From Mycolicibacter minnesotensis (GTDB lineage Bacteria; Actinomycetota; Actinomycetes; Mycobacteriales; Mycobacteriaceae), in assembly GCF_010731755.1 (NCBI RefSeq), contig NZ_AP022589.1, positions 2,852,001-2,916,000 on the forward strand: a DNA stretch of 64,000 nucleotides, given 5' to 3'. The notes under the pieces are model-generated. The model did not search any database. It saw nothing but the letters and a program-made list of their open reading frames with translations, and was not told where the DNA came from. Positions 18,293 through 27,130 of this stretch are shown here, one piece after another. Within the stretch, counting starts at the first letter, position 1. Every line of letters starts with the position of its first letter. The translations under genes were made by a program, and so were the position numbers.

Positions 18293-18357
18293 GCCAGTCA
18301 CGGCTGATGATTCTCCCAGAGCCGGATCAGCAGTATTGAGCTGGGATACTGGCTCCC

Positions 18358-18987
18358 GTGACCAACGAGCCCCAGCCGGCGCCCAAGCCCGCCAAACCAC
18401 GCATCTTGCAGGACTGGCGCGACATGTTCTGGTCGCTCGTTCCGCTGGTCCTGGCCTGCGTGGCGCTGGCCGGTCTCGCCGGAACCTGCGCCTTTCGGCC
18501 GGGAGGGGTCACCGCGGGGCCGGTGCCCGCCTATGACGCAGTGACAGCGCTGACCGCCGACGCGCAGACGTTGGGGTTCCCGGTGCGCCTGCCCAAACTG
18601 CCCGAGGGCTGGCAGCCCAACTCCGGCAGTCGCGGCAGTATCACCGACGGGCGCACCGACGCCTCGGGCCAGCGATTGCGGGCGGTCACCTCGCGGGTGG
18701 GCTATGTCAGCCGGTCGGGCAGGTACATCAGCCTGACGCAGAGCAACGCCGACGAGGTGGCCCTGGTCTCCTCGATCCGGCCCGGCCTGCATCCCACCGG
18801 CAGCGAGGACGTCGACGGCACCCGTTGGGTGGTCTACGGCGGTGAGGGCGATCCGGTGTGGACCACCCGGCTGGCCGGAAAGTCGGGGGCGGCGCAGCTG
18901 GCGATCACCAGTGCGGGCGACGCGGAGGTGTTCCGCACCCTGGCTGCGGCCGTGCAGTCACAGCCGCCGCTGCCGTCGACCCGCTAG
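18358..18987 (+). CDS. DUF4245 membrane-anchored protein (Rv1100-like)
   Basis: A 209-residue protein with a short cytosolic N-terminus containing a Pro/Lys-rich stretch, one membrane helix (residues 25-43, [19 protein letters not shown]) and an extracytoplasmic domain of about 165 residues. That domain has the DUF4245 pattern ([17 protein letters not shown] and a late [17 protein letters not shown]). The place after divergent glpX matches Rv1100. The GTG start lies 7 nt after GATACT, a weak nAnnnT hexamer. Function unknown. Confidence 0.85.
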   Translation: MTNEPQPAPKPAKPRILQDWRDMFWSLVPLVLACVALAGLAGTCAFRPGGVTAGPVPAYDAVTALTADAQTLGFPVRLPKLPEGWQPNSGSRGSITDGRTDASGQRLRAVTSRVGYVSRSGRYISLTQSNADEVALVSSIRPGLHPTGSEDVDGTRWVVYGGEGDPVWTTRLAGKSGAAQLAITSAGDAEVFRTLAAAVQSQPPLPSTR

Positions 18988-19005
18988 CCGCCGGGCGTAG
19001 TTTTC

Positions 19006-20145
19006 CTAGTCCGCGTTGGCCCGGGCGAGGAAACGCGGCAGCGGTATTCGCCGGCGCGCCTTGGGTTCTTCGTCGGGTTGCTGCATCTCCACGCCGTGGT
19101 AGACCGCCAGATACACGTCGATGGTGGTGACGATGATGATCATCAGCACCGGACCGATCACGATGCCCCAGAAGCCGAACATGCCGATTCCGGCAAAGAC
19201 CGCCAGCAGCATCAGTGCCGAGTTGAGCCGGGCATCGCGTGGCACCAGCATGGGGCGCAGGAAGTTGTCGATGTTGGTCACCACGATCAGGTGGAAGAAG
19301 AACACGAACAGCCCGCCGGGAACGTTGCCGAACAAGGCCATGCCGATGCCGAACGGCATGGTCACGATGCCGCCGCCGAGTGGGATGATCGACAACGCCG
19401 TCAGCAGGATCGCGAAGATGAAGAAGGCCTGGTGAAAGCCGGCGATGTAGATGGATGCGGCACCGCTGACCCCCTGGCAGAACGCGATCACGAACTGTCC
19501 GCCGACGGTGCCGCGCACCATCGAGCCCATCTTGGCCAGGTACAGGTCGGTGGCCTCGGCGCCCAGCGGGTTGAGCCGGCGGATCAGCGTGTGCAGCTCT
19601 TCGCGGTGCGTCAGCATCGCCAGGAACACGTACAAGAAGATGATCGCCGAGGTGATCGCGCCGACCGCGCCGCCGACGGCGCCCTGCAACACGTGCAGCA
19701 GCAGCTCTCCACCCTTCTGCGCCACCGTGACCATGGCCTGGCGCAGTGACTCCATAGTCACCTCGACATGCACGAACGGCAGCCGGGTCAACGTGCCGTT
19801 GACGAATTTCAGCGCCTTGTCGCCCAGCACGGTGGGGTCGGTGGCCTGCACCCATTCAGCGACTTCACCTGCCGTGCGGGAGATCTGCGCCACCGCCAGG
19901 AAAACCGACACACCGACCGGCACGATCACCGCGAACAGCGCCGCCAGCAACGTGACGGTGGCCGCCAGGCCGGTGGGCAGCCGTCGTCCCAGCAGACGAA
20001 ACAGTGGCGTGAACAGGTAGGCGCCCACCGCGGCCACCACGATCAGCACGAAATAGCCCCGGAGAAAGTACGCGCCGAAAGCCAGTGCGAGCACGGTGAA
20101 GACGGCCAACGCGCGCCGCTGAGTGGGGGTGAATTCGGATTTCAC
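19006..20145 (-). CDS. AI-2E family transporter (UPF0118, Rv1101c-like)
   Basis: A 379-residue polytopic protein with about eight membrane helices arranged as in the AI-2E/PerM family: a pair of N-terminal helices, one further helix, a long soluble loop (residues 90-150) and five C-terminal helices containing the conserved ALSIIPLGGGI segment. Members have been linked to autoinducer export or Na+(Li+)/H+ antiport; the substrate here is unknown. Its GTG start overlaps the stop of the upstream SDR gene by 4 nt (GTGA), so the two are translationally coupled. Confidence 0.9.
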   Translation of the reverse strand: MKSEFTPTQRRALAVFTVLALAFGAYFLRGYFVLIVVAAVGAYLFTPLFRLLGRRLPTGLAATVTLLAALFAVIVPVGVSVFLAVAQISRTAGEVAEWVQATDPTVLGDKALKFVNGTLTRLPFVHVEVTMESLRQAMVTVAQKGGELLLHVLQGAVGGAVGAITSAIIFLYVFLAMLTHREELHTLIRRLNPLGAEATDLYLAKMGSMVRGTVGGQFVIAFCQGVSGAASIYIAGFHQAFFIFAILLTALSIIPLGGGIVTMPFGIGMALFGNVPGGLFVFFFHLIVVTNIDNFLRPMLVPRDARLNSALMLLAVFAGIGMFGFWGIVIGPVLMIIIVTTIDVYLAVYHGVEMQQPDEEPKARRRIPLPRFLARANAD

Positions 20146-21182
20146 GGGCGCGGCTCATTCCATTTGTCGGCGATAGCCCGCCAGGGGTCGGCGAACTGCT
20201 GTCCGGTGCGGTGATAGGGGGCGCGGCTTCGCAATACGGTCCGGGACAACGGCGCCACCATCCGCAGCAGGCCGCGCAGCGCTCCGGCTCGGGTAGCCGT
20301 CTCCGCCAGCATGTCCGGCCAGGAGTGGTGCTGAAAACCCAGTGCTTCCTGGGCGCGGCTGGAATCCATCCAGTCGGTGGTGAACCAGTCTTCGTCGTGA
20401 TCGGGATTGCCGGGCAACCCGGTGGGCAGACCGTTGACCAGCCCCATGGCAGCGGCCATGGTCGGTGCGACATCGCCTTGAATCTGACGGTGCGAGTCGT
20501 CGCCGCCGATCAGCAGGGTTTCACCGACGACGGGCGCGGTGGTGGCTGCGGCGAAGGCCGATGCGACATCGCGGACGTCGACGGTCTGCAGCCTGCCGTC
20601 GATGGGGAGCAACTGTTCGAAATAGAGGTTGTCGAGCTTCATATAGGCGCCGGGATCGACGGTGATCACCCCACCCAATCGCAGGATCACCCAATCCAAC
20701 GGGGAGTCGCGCACCAACTTTTCGGCCTGAAGTTTCTGATCGCCGTAGACGTCGGCGGGATGTGTCGGGGTGTCGGCGCTCAGCAGGCCGGAAACCGTGT
20801 GTGGGTTGCGTGACCCGTACACCGCGATGCTGGAGGCCTGCACGAAGCGGGTTCCGGCGGGGGCAGCTGCCAGCAGATACCCGGTGGCATCGACGTTGAC
20901 GCGCCGCGCCAGGTCACGGCGGGTGTAGATGAACGGCGGGATCACCGCGGCAAGGTGGATGATCGCTGCGGGCCGCACAGCCTCGACCAGAGCGTCCACT
21001 GCGGCCGGATCGGTGAGATCGGCATAGCGCACCTGCACCGACGACGGCAGGGCCGCGGCCGCCTTGCGGTGGGCCCCGATGTCGAGGTCGGTGGCCACGA
21101 CGTCGCGGCCGTCGGCCGCCAATTGCCGTACTACCGCCGAACCGACCAGACCGAATGCGCCGGTGACCAGGACTGCGTTCAT
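20142..21182 (-). CDS. NAD(P)-dependent epimerase/dehydratase-like extended SDR
   Basis: A 346-residue Rossmann-fold protein starting with the nucleotide-binding GAFGLVG motif (about residues 8-14) and an acidic residue at the end of the second strand (ATDLDIG), which favours NAD. The catalytic pair is YGDQK (Tyr-x-x-x-Lys), preceded by the serine-containing VQASSIAVYGS strand. The C-terminal 120 residues form a substrate domain. A good GAGG ribosome binding site precedes the ATG. A perfect inverted repeat lies 14 nt upstream of the start, suggesting a dedicated regulator. Substrate unknown; the 3' neighbour is a permease read by coupling. Confidence 0.85.
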   Translation of the reverse strand: MNAVLVTGAFGLVGSAVVRQLAADGRDVVATDLDIGAHRKAAAALPSSVQVRYADLTDPAAVDALVEAVRPAAIIHLAAVIPPFIYTRRDLARRVNVDATGYLLAAAPAGTRFVQASSIAVYGSRNPHTVSGLLSADTPTHPADVYGDQKLQAEKLVRDSPLDWVILRLGGVITVDPGAYMKLDNLYFEQLLPIDGRLQTVDVRDVASAFAAATTAPVVGETLLIGGDDSHRQIQGDVAPTMAAAMGLVNGLPTGLPGNPDHDEDWFTTDWMDSSRAQEALGFQHHSWPDMLAETATRAGALRGLLRMVAPLSRTVLRSRAPYHRTGQQFADPWRAIADKWNEPRP

Positions 21183-21196
21183 GAGCCTCCTCGGTT

Positions 21197-21222
21197 GTTG
21201 ATTTTGCATTAAACAAATCAAC
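21197..21222 (-). promoter_or_regulatory. Inverted repeat upstream of the SDR gene, probable operator
   Basis: GTTGATTT (21197-21204) and AAATCAAC (21215-21222) form a perfect 8-bp inverted repeat with a 10-nt AT-rich spacer, directly upstream of the SDR ribosome binding site. Size and spacing suit a dimeric repressor of the TetR type. No cognate regulator gene adjoins it. Confidence 0.5.
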
Positions 21223-21321
21223 CGTGTGGCGCTGCGGGCCTATTCTTTTCCGATCGGGTGAAATCCCGGATCGGCGGCGTGACGATGGGCGCGACAATCA
21301 GGTGCCAGGGGTAGTGATTCC

Positions 21322-24300
21322 ATGACCACCTGCATCTCGTGCGGCACCGAATTGTCGCAGCACGCCAAGTTCTGCTCCGAATGCGGCGCATCGGTCGCGG
21401 TGCCTGCGCCCGCCGAATACAAGCAAGTCACGGTGTTGTTCGCCGATGTGGTTCATTCGATGGATCTTGCCGCTGAGGTGGGCGCGGAGCGGTTGCGCGA
21501 GATCATGGCCGAGCTGTTCGACCGGTGCAACGCCGTGGTGCGGCGGTATGGCGGCCGAGTGGAGAAATTCATCGGCGACGCAGTGATGGCCGTGTTCGGT
21601 GTGCCGCTGGCGTTGGAGGACCATGCGGTGCGGGGATGTCTGGCCGCGTTAGAGATTCAGCAACAGGCCCAACAACTGGCGGCCGAACTCTCTCGCGCCG
21701 ACGGTGTCGACCTGGCGCTGCGGGTGGGACTGAATTCCGGCCAGGTGGTCGCCGGAGAGCTCGGCTCGGCCACGCAGAACTACACGGCGATCGGAGAGGA
21801 GGTCGGTTTCGCGCAACGGATGGAGTCGGTGGCGCCGCCCGGGGGTGTGATGCTCAGCGAATCGACCGCCCGGCTGGTACACCACGTCGCGGTATTGGGC
21901 GAGCCCGAGCTGGCTCGGATCAAGGGCGTCGATGAGCCGGTGCCGGTGCATCGGCTATTGGGGATGTCCCCGGAGCGCCGGCACACTCCGCGCCATGATC
22001 CGCGGCTGGTGGGTCGGTCCTGGGAGATGGGGGCACTGCAGGGCATTTTGGACGAGGCGATCGCGGGTAACGGCTGCGTCGTCGGGTTAGCCGGTCCACC
22101 GGGAATCGGCAAGAGCCGCATCGCCCGCGAGGTCAGCGCCGCGGCGCGCAGCCGCGGTGTTGAGGTGTTCGCCGTCTACTGCGAGTCCCATGCGCGCGAA
22201 ATCCCTTTCCACACGGCGATTTCGCTGCTGCGCACCGCGCTCGGGATAGCGGACTTGGACGACGAGGCCGCGCGCGCTCGAGTCGAGGAGAGCGCTCCTG
22301 GCGCGGATCCGGAAGACCTGCTGCTCTTCGAAGATCTGCTCGGTATTCGGGGTGGGGCGCAGTTGTCTGCCATCGATCCCGATGCCCGTCGGCGCCGGGT
22401 GACACGGTTGGTCAACCTGGTCTCGCTGGCGCGCACCACCCCCGCGGTCTATGTCATCGAGGACGCGCATTGGATCGATGAGGTCAGCGACGCGTTGCTG
22501 GCGGATCTGCTGAGCGTGACGTCGCAGACCCCCTCGCTGGTGCTGATCACCTACCGGCCCGAATATCACGGGGCGCTGAGTCGGACGGCGAGCTCGCACA
22601 TCATCAACCTGGGGCCGTTGAATGCGTCACAGACGGCTCAACTCGCCGCGGATCTGGTCGGGTCGGACCCGTCGGCGGCACCCCTGCGCGGGCGGTTGGC
22701 CCAGCGGGCCGCCGGAAACCCGCTGTTCGCCGAGGAGATGGTCCGCGACCTGGCCGAGCGCGGTGTGCTGACCGGCTCGCCCGGAAACTATGCCTGCGCC
22801 CTCGATCATGCCGACCTTGTTGTGCCGGCTACGGTGCAGGCCACCATCGCTTCCCGCATCGACCGGCTTGACCCGGCGGTCAAGCGGACCCTGCAAGCCG
22901 CTGCGGTGATCGGATTGCGTTTCGACGCCGACCAGTTGGCGTTGCTTGATGGTGAGGCTCAGCTGAACCCCCTACTCGCCGCGGAACTCATCGATCGAGT
23001 CAGGATCGCCCCGCGCGCCGAATATGCCTTTCACCACCCCCTGATCCGCATCGTCGCCTATGAGTCTCAGCTCAAGGCCAAACGTGCGGCGCTGCATCGG
23101 CAGTTGGCTGCCGCGATCGAGGAACACCACGCGGATGCCCTCGACGAGAACGCCGCGCTGATCGCCGAGCATCTCGAGGCCGCCGATGATCTGCAGGCCG
23201 CGTTCGGCTGGCACATGCGTGCCGGAGGGTGGGCGCAGAACCGCGACATTCGCGCCGCGCGGCTGAGTTGGGAACGCGCCCGAGCGGTCGCCGACCGGTT
23301 GCCCATCAATAACCCTGGCCGGTCAGCGATGCGGATCTCTCCGCGAACCCTGTTGTGCGGCAGCACCTCGTGGGTCAGCGGGACCGTCGCCGACACCGGA
23401 TTCGATGAACTGCGCGAACTGTGCACCATGGCCGGCGACCAGGTGTCGCTGGCAGTCGGTATGGCAGGCTTGATGACGACGCTGATCTTCCACAGTCGCT
23501 ACGTCGACGCCTCACGGGTGGCTTCGGACTGTGTCCACCTGTTGGAGTCGATCGGAGACCCGGATCTCATGGTGGCGCTGGCCATCGCGCCGGGCAACAT
23601 CAAGATCCAGGCCGGCGAGGCAGTCGAGTGTCTGCGGTTGGCCGACCGCATCATCGAGTTGGCCGAGGGCGATCTCACCAAGGGGAATCTGCTGATCGGT
23701 TCGCCGCTGGTGATCGCGCTGATGTTTCGCGGCTCCTGCCGATACTGCCTGGGGTTGCCCGACTGGAGAGCGGACCTCGACGAGGCGCTGGAGCGGGCCC
23801 GTGAGGTGGACGTGCGGACCTTTGTCACCGCCGTACTGGCCAAGTACGGCTTTGCGATTCACTCCGGGGTGCTGCTTCCCGACGCGGCGGCAGATCGGCA
23901 CACCGCGGAAGCACTGGCGAGGGCGGAGCATTCCGGCGACGACTACGCGGTGGACACCGCACTGCTGACCCGCGGACTGGTGCTGGTTCGGCAGGGCGGC
24001 GCGCAACGCGAGGCCGGGATGGCATTTCTGGCCGCCTATCGTGACGCCTACCTGCGGCACGGGTATGTACAGGACAGCGTGCGCTTCTACGACACCGAGC
24101 TTGCTCGCGAGCAGGCCCGTATCGGTGACGTCGACGCAGCGATCCACACCGCACGCGCCGCCGTGGATTACCTGTTCGACGTGGGAGACATGATCGCGCG
24201 TGGCGAGGCCGTCCGAGTCTTCGTCGAGTCACTGCTGCAGCGCGCCACCCCGGCAGACCTGGGCGAAGCGCAGGCCGCCGTTGACCGACTGGCCTCGGTA

Positions 24301-24474
24301 CCCACAGATCCCGGGTATGCACTGAACGCGATTCCGCTGCTGCGCATGCGTGCCCTTTTGGCCCGCGCCCACGGCGACGATGCCGGCTACCGCGAAAATG
24401 CCGCCCGCTACCGTGCGCAAGCCGTCGATGCCGGATATGAGGGGCACATCGCCCTGGCGGAGGCGATGACGTGA
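21322..24474 (+). CDS. Zinc-ribbon / class III cyclase-like / AAA ATPase / TPR-like regulatory protein
   Basis: A 1050-residue cytosolic protein. Order of parts: an N-terminal zinc ribbon (Cys4, Cys7, Cys18, Cys21), a class III nucleotidyl cyclase-like domain (about 33-195), an AAA/STAND ATPase with P-loop GPPGIGKSR near residue 258, then helical repeats to the end; no DNA-binding domain. In the cyclase part the metal aspartates (Asp42, Asp86) and Lys82 are present, but the transition-state Asn is Gly162 (EEVGFAQRM), with Arg166 kept, so activity is uncertain. It resembles the mycobacterial Rv0386/Rv1358/Rv2488c group. The LuxR-type ATPase gene begins 10 nt downstream, so the two likely act together. 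Confidence 0.85.
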   Translation: MTTCISCGTELSQHAKFCSECGASVAVPAPAEYKQVTVLFADVVHSMDLAAEVGAERLREIMAELFDRCNAVVRRYGGRVEKFIGDAVMAVFGVPLALEDHAVRGCLAALEIQQQAQQLAAELSRADGVDLALRVGLNSGQVVAGELGSATQNYTAIGEEVGFAQRMESVAPPGGVMLSESTARLVHHVAVLGEPELARIKGVDEPVPVHRLLGMSPERRHTPRHDPRLVGRSWEMGALQGILDEAIAGNGCVVGLAGPPGIGKSRIAREVSAAARSRGVEVFAVYCESHAREIPFHTAISLLRTALGIADLDDEAARARVEESAPGADPEDLLLFEDLLGIRGGAQLSAIDPDARRRRVTRLVNLVSLARTTPAVYVIEDAHWIDEVSDALLADLLSVTSQTPSLVLITYRPEYHGALSRTASSHIINLGPLNASQTAQLAADLVGSDPSAAPLRGRLAQRAAGNPLFAEEMVRDLAERGVLTGSPGNYACALDHADLVVPATVQATIASRIDRLDPAVKRTLQAAAVIGLRFDADQLALLDGEAQLNPLLAAELIDRVRIAPRAEYAFHHPLIRIVAYESQLKAKRAALHRQLAAAIEEHHADALDENAALIAEHLEAADDLQAAFGWHMRAGGWAQNRDIRAARLSWERARAVADRLPINNPGRSAMRISPRTLLCGSTSWVSGTVADTGFDELRELCTMAGDQVSLAVGMAGLMTTLIFHSRYVDASRVASDCVHLLESIGDPDLMVALAIAPGNIKIQAGEAVECLRLADRIIELAEGDLTKGNLLIGSPLVIALMFRGSCRYCLGLPDWRADLDEALERAREVDVRTFVTAVLAKYGFAIHSGVLLPDAAADRHTAEALARAEHSGDDYAVDTALLTRGLVLVRQGGAQREAGMAFLAAYRDAYLRHGYVQDSVRFYDTELAREQARIGDVDAAIHTARAAVDYLFDVGDMIARGEAVRVFVESLLQRATPADLGEAQAAVDRLASVPTDPGYALNAIPLLRMRALLARAHGDDAGYRENAARYRAQAVDAGYEGHIALAEAMT

Positions 24475-24484
24475 GGCGGCCACC

Positions 24485-27103
24485 GTGAGTCTGTCGTGGC
24501 CGCTCACCGGACGCTCGGCAGAGCTGCAGACCCTGCAAACAGCCCTGGCGACTCCCGAGACGTCCGGCGTGCTGGTGTGTGGTGCGTCAGGGGTGGGCAA
24601 GAGCCGGATCTGCCGCGAGCTGCTGGCGGTGGCCGCGCCCCAGGGGCAGGACCTGCGCTGGGCGATGTGCACCTCGTCCGCGCGAAACGTTCCACTCGGG
24701 GCGTTCGCCGCATGGGCACCTACGGGTGTCACCGACACGGTGCAGCTGATCCGCGGTCTGATCGAAGCCCTGACCGCCGCGCCGTCGGGTACTGCGGTGG
24801 TGGGCGTCGACGATGTGCACCTGATCGATGACCTGTCGGCCTTCGTGGTCCATCAGATCGTGCAACGTGGCCTGGCGAAAGTGATCCTCACCCTTCGTGA
24901 GGGCGAGTCCATTCCCGATGCCGTGCGCGAAATCTGGACTGCCGGCCGTTTCGAGCGCCTGGATCTGCAGCCGTTGTCGCTCAACGAGACCGCCGGTCTG
25001 CTGTCGGCGACATTGACTGGTTCGGTGGATGCCCATGCCGCTCAACGGCTGTGGAAGCTCACACAGGGCAATGCGCTGTATCTGCGTAGCATCGTCGAGC
25101 ACGAGCTGGCCGAGGGGCGCATGGTGCTCCGGCGCGATCAGTGGTGCTGGATCGGGGAACCGACCATGCCCCCGAGTTTGGCCGGATTTCTCGAACCGCG
25201 GATCGGGTCACTGCCCGGGCCGGTCGGTGACGTGGTCGATCTGTTGGCGGTCGCGGAACCGATCGAACTCGGGGCGCTGTCGCGCATCGGCGACCCCGCC
25301 GCGGTGGAGGAAGCCGAGGTACGCGGGCTCATCACGATCGAGTCCGGTGAAGGCGGTGCGCAGGTGCGGCTGGCGCACCCGTTGTACGGCGAGATCTGCC
25401 GCAGCCGCGCCGCCACCACCCGGCTGCGCAGGCTGCGCGGCCTGGTCGCTGCCGAACTCGCGGCTGACGAGGACCGCGACGACATCGCAGCACTGGTGCG
25501 TCGCGCCACCTTGACCCTTGAATCCGATCTCCCGCCGGACGCGGACCTGTTCACCCGGGCCGCCAGCGGCGCGGTCTGGCTCGCCGATCTGGTCCTCGCC
25601 GATCGACTCGCGCAGGCGGCCGCGCGTGCGGGCGCCGGGCCGGAGTCGAGTTTCGTCTCCGCGCATGCACTGTCGTGGCTGGGGCGCGGGGAGGAAGCCG
25701 ACGCGCTGTTGGCCAAGGTCGGAACCGGCGACCTCGATCATCGCGACCGAGCCAGGCTGGCGTTCCTGCGCGCCAGCAATATGCTCTGGGCGCTGGGCGA
25801 ACCCGCGCGCGCCAAGGACATCATCGATGCTGCCTCGGCCACCGTGCCGTCACCAGCCCGCAGCTATATCGACGCCTTTCTGGCGGTGTACTGGTTTGCC
25901 ACCGATGATCTGGATTCGGCCCGACAGGCCTCGGAGCATCTGGATCTGGAGGACCTGCCGCCGGTGGTGGGCGCCGAAATCGCCTGGGTGCTCAGCGCCA
26001 TCTCCGCGGATGCGGGCCGCGCCACCGATGCCCTGACCGCCGCGGACACGGGGTACACCATCGCGGCCCGCTCCTTGGACGCCCCGCAGATGATGTTCAA
26101 CATCGCCGATGCCCACGTCAGTGCGCTGATGTGGGCGGGACGGCTCGACGAGGCCGTTGAGGTGGCGGAGCGGGTGCGCCGGCAGGCTGCCGACCTGCCG
26201 GGTGCGGCCCAGCTCCTGGGCGCCGCGATCGCGGGCCGGGCGGCGCTGGGGGCCGGCTGTGTCGACTCGGCCGATCAGCTGTTGGAGCAGGTCGCGCTGG
26301 CCTTCTCCGAGCGCGGCCATGGCAGCGGCTGGGGATACCGGTATCTGCTGCCGCGGATCACCGCACTGGCCCTGCGTGGTCGCATCGACGCCGCGGCGAC
26401 CGCGCTGGACAGTCTCGATACGGTACGGCGGCGCTTCCGGTTGCTTGACCATGAGCGGAGCCTGGCTCGAGCTTGGGTGGCCGCCGGCCAGGGCGCAGTC
26501 CGGGAGGCGATCACCGTCCTGCGGTCGGCGGCCGAGGCGGCCGCGGCCAAAGGACAGTTCGCGGCGGAAGTGATGTGTCTGCAGACCGCCGCTCAGTTCG
26601 GGGACAGCGCCGGTGCCGCCCGGCTACGTGAGCTTGAAGCTGTCGTCGAGGGGCCGCGGGTTGGTCTGGCCGTCCGGTTCGCCGCCGCGCTACGTGATGG
26701 AGATGCCGCGGAATTGGCCGCGGTGTCGCTGGACTTCGAGCGCATCGGGGATCTGGTCGCGGCGATCGATGCTGCCGCCCAGGCGGCGATCGGCTACCGC
26801 CGCAAAGACCTACGGGGAACAGCGTTGGTCTGCGGAACCCGCGCCGCCGCCCTGGCCGAACAGTGCGGTGGCGCGAGCACGCCGGCGCTACGTCAAGCCG
26901 CGCAGCCCTTGCCGTTGACCGAGCGCGAGCAGGAGATCGTGATGTTGATCAGCGCGGGGTTGTCCAATCGGGAGATCGCCGAGCGGCTGACGCTGTCCGT
27001 TCGCACTGTCGAAAGTCATATCTACCGGGCCATGTTGAAAACGGACACCAACGGCCGCGACGAGCTCGCCGCTCTGCGACCGCACCGCCGAAGCGATTCC
27101 TGA
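24485..27103 (+). CDS. Large ATP-binding LuxR-family (LAL-type) transcriptional regulator
   Basis: An 872-residue STAND-type regulator: N-terminal ATPase with P-loop CGASGVGKS (residues 32-40) and a Walker B-like VGVDDVHLID, a long helical sensor region, and a C-terminal LuxR helix-turn-helix (about residues 812-865: LTEREQEIVMLISAGLSNRE, ending in VESHIYRAM). Such proteins bind a ligand with ATP, oligomerise and activate promoters, usually at sites overlapping -35. It is read from a GTG 10 nt after the cyclase-AAA gene. It is the nearest regulator to the P450/BAHD genes and the best candidate in this window to bind the shared 20-bp palindromes; that link is inference. Confidence 0.87.
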   Translation: MSLSWPLTGRSAELQTLQTALATPETSGVLVCGASGVGKSRICRELLAVAAPQGQDLRWAMCTSSARNVPLGAFAAWAPTGVTDTVQLIRGLIEALTAAPSGTAVVGVDDVHLIDDLSAFVVHQIVQRGLAKVILTLREGESIPDAVREIWTAGRFERLDLQPLSLNETAGLLSATLTGSVDAHAAQRLWKLTQGNALYLRSIVEHELAEGRMVLRRDQWCWIGEPTMPPSLAGFLEPRIGSLPGPVGDVVDLLAVAEPIELGALSRIGDPAAVEEAEVRGLITIESGEGGAQVRLAHPLYGEICRSRAATTRLRRLRGLVAAELAADEDRDDIAALVRRATLTLESDLPPDADLFTRAASGAVWLADLVLADRLAQAAARAGAGPESSFVSAHALSWLGRGEEADALLAKVGTGDLDHRDRARLAFLRASNMLWALGEPARAKDIIDAASATVPSPARSYIDAFLAVYWFATDDLDSARQASEHLDLEDLPPVVGAEIAWVLSAISADAGRATDALTAADTGYTIAARSLDAPQMMFNIADAHVSALMWAGRLDEAVEVAERVRRQAADLPGAAQLLGAAIAGRAALGAGCVDSADQLLEQVALAFSERGHGSGWGYRYLLPRITALALRGRIDAAATALDSLDTVRRRFRLLDHERSLARAWVAAGQGAVREAITVLRSAAEAAAAKGQFAAEVMCLQTAAQFGDSAGAARLRELEAVVEGPRVGLAVRFAAALRDGDAAELAAVSLDFERIGDLVAAIDAAAQAAIGYRRKDLRGTALVCGTRAAALAEQCGGASTPALRQAAQPLPLTEREQEIVMLISAGLSNREIAERLTLSVRTVESHIYRAMLKTDTNGRDELAALRPHRRSDS

Positions 27104-27130
27104 TTCCGGTCAGCGGTGAACCCGACGGAT

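Noticed and set aside
21250..21274. CCGATC/GATCGG stem before the cyclase-AAA gene as a terminator
   Set aside because: It has a bulge, no T-tract, and lies between divergent genes, where a terminator is not expected.
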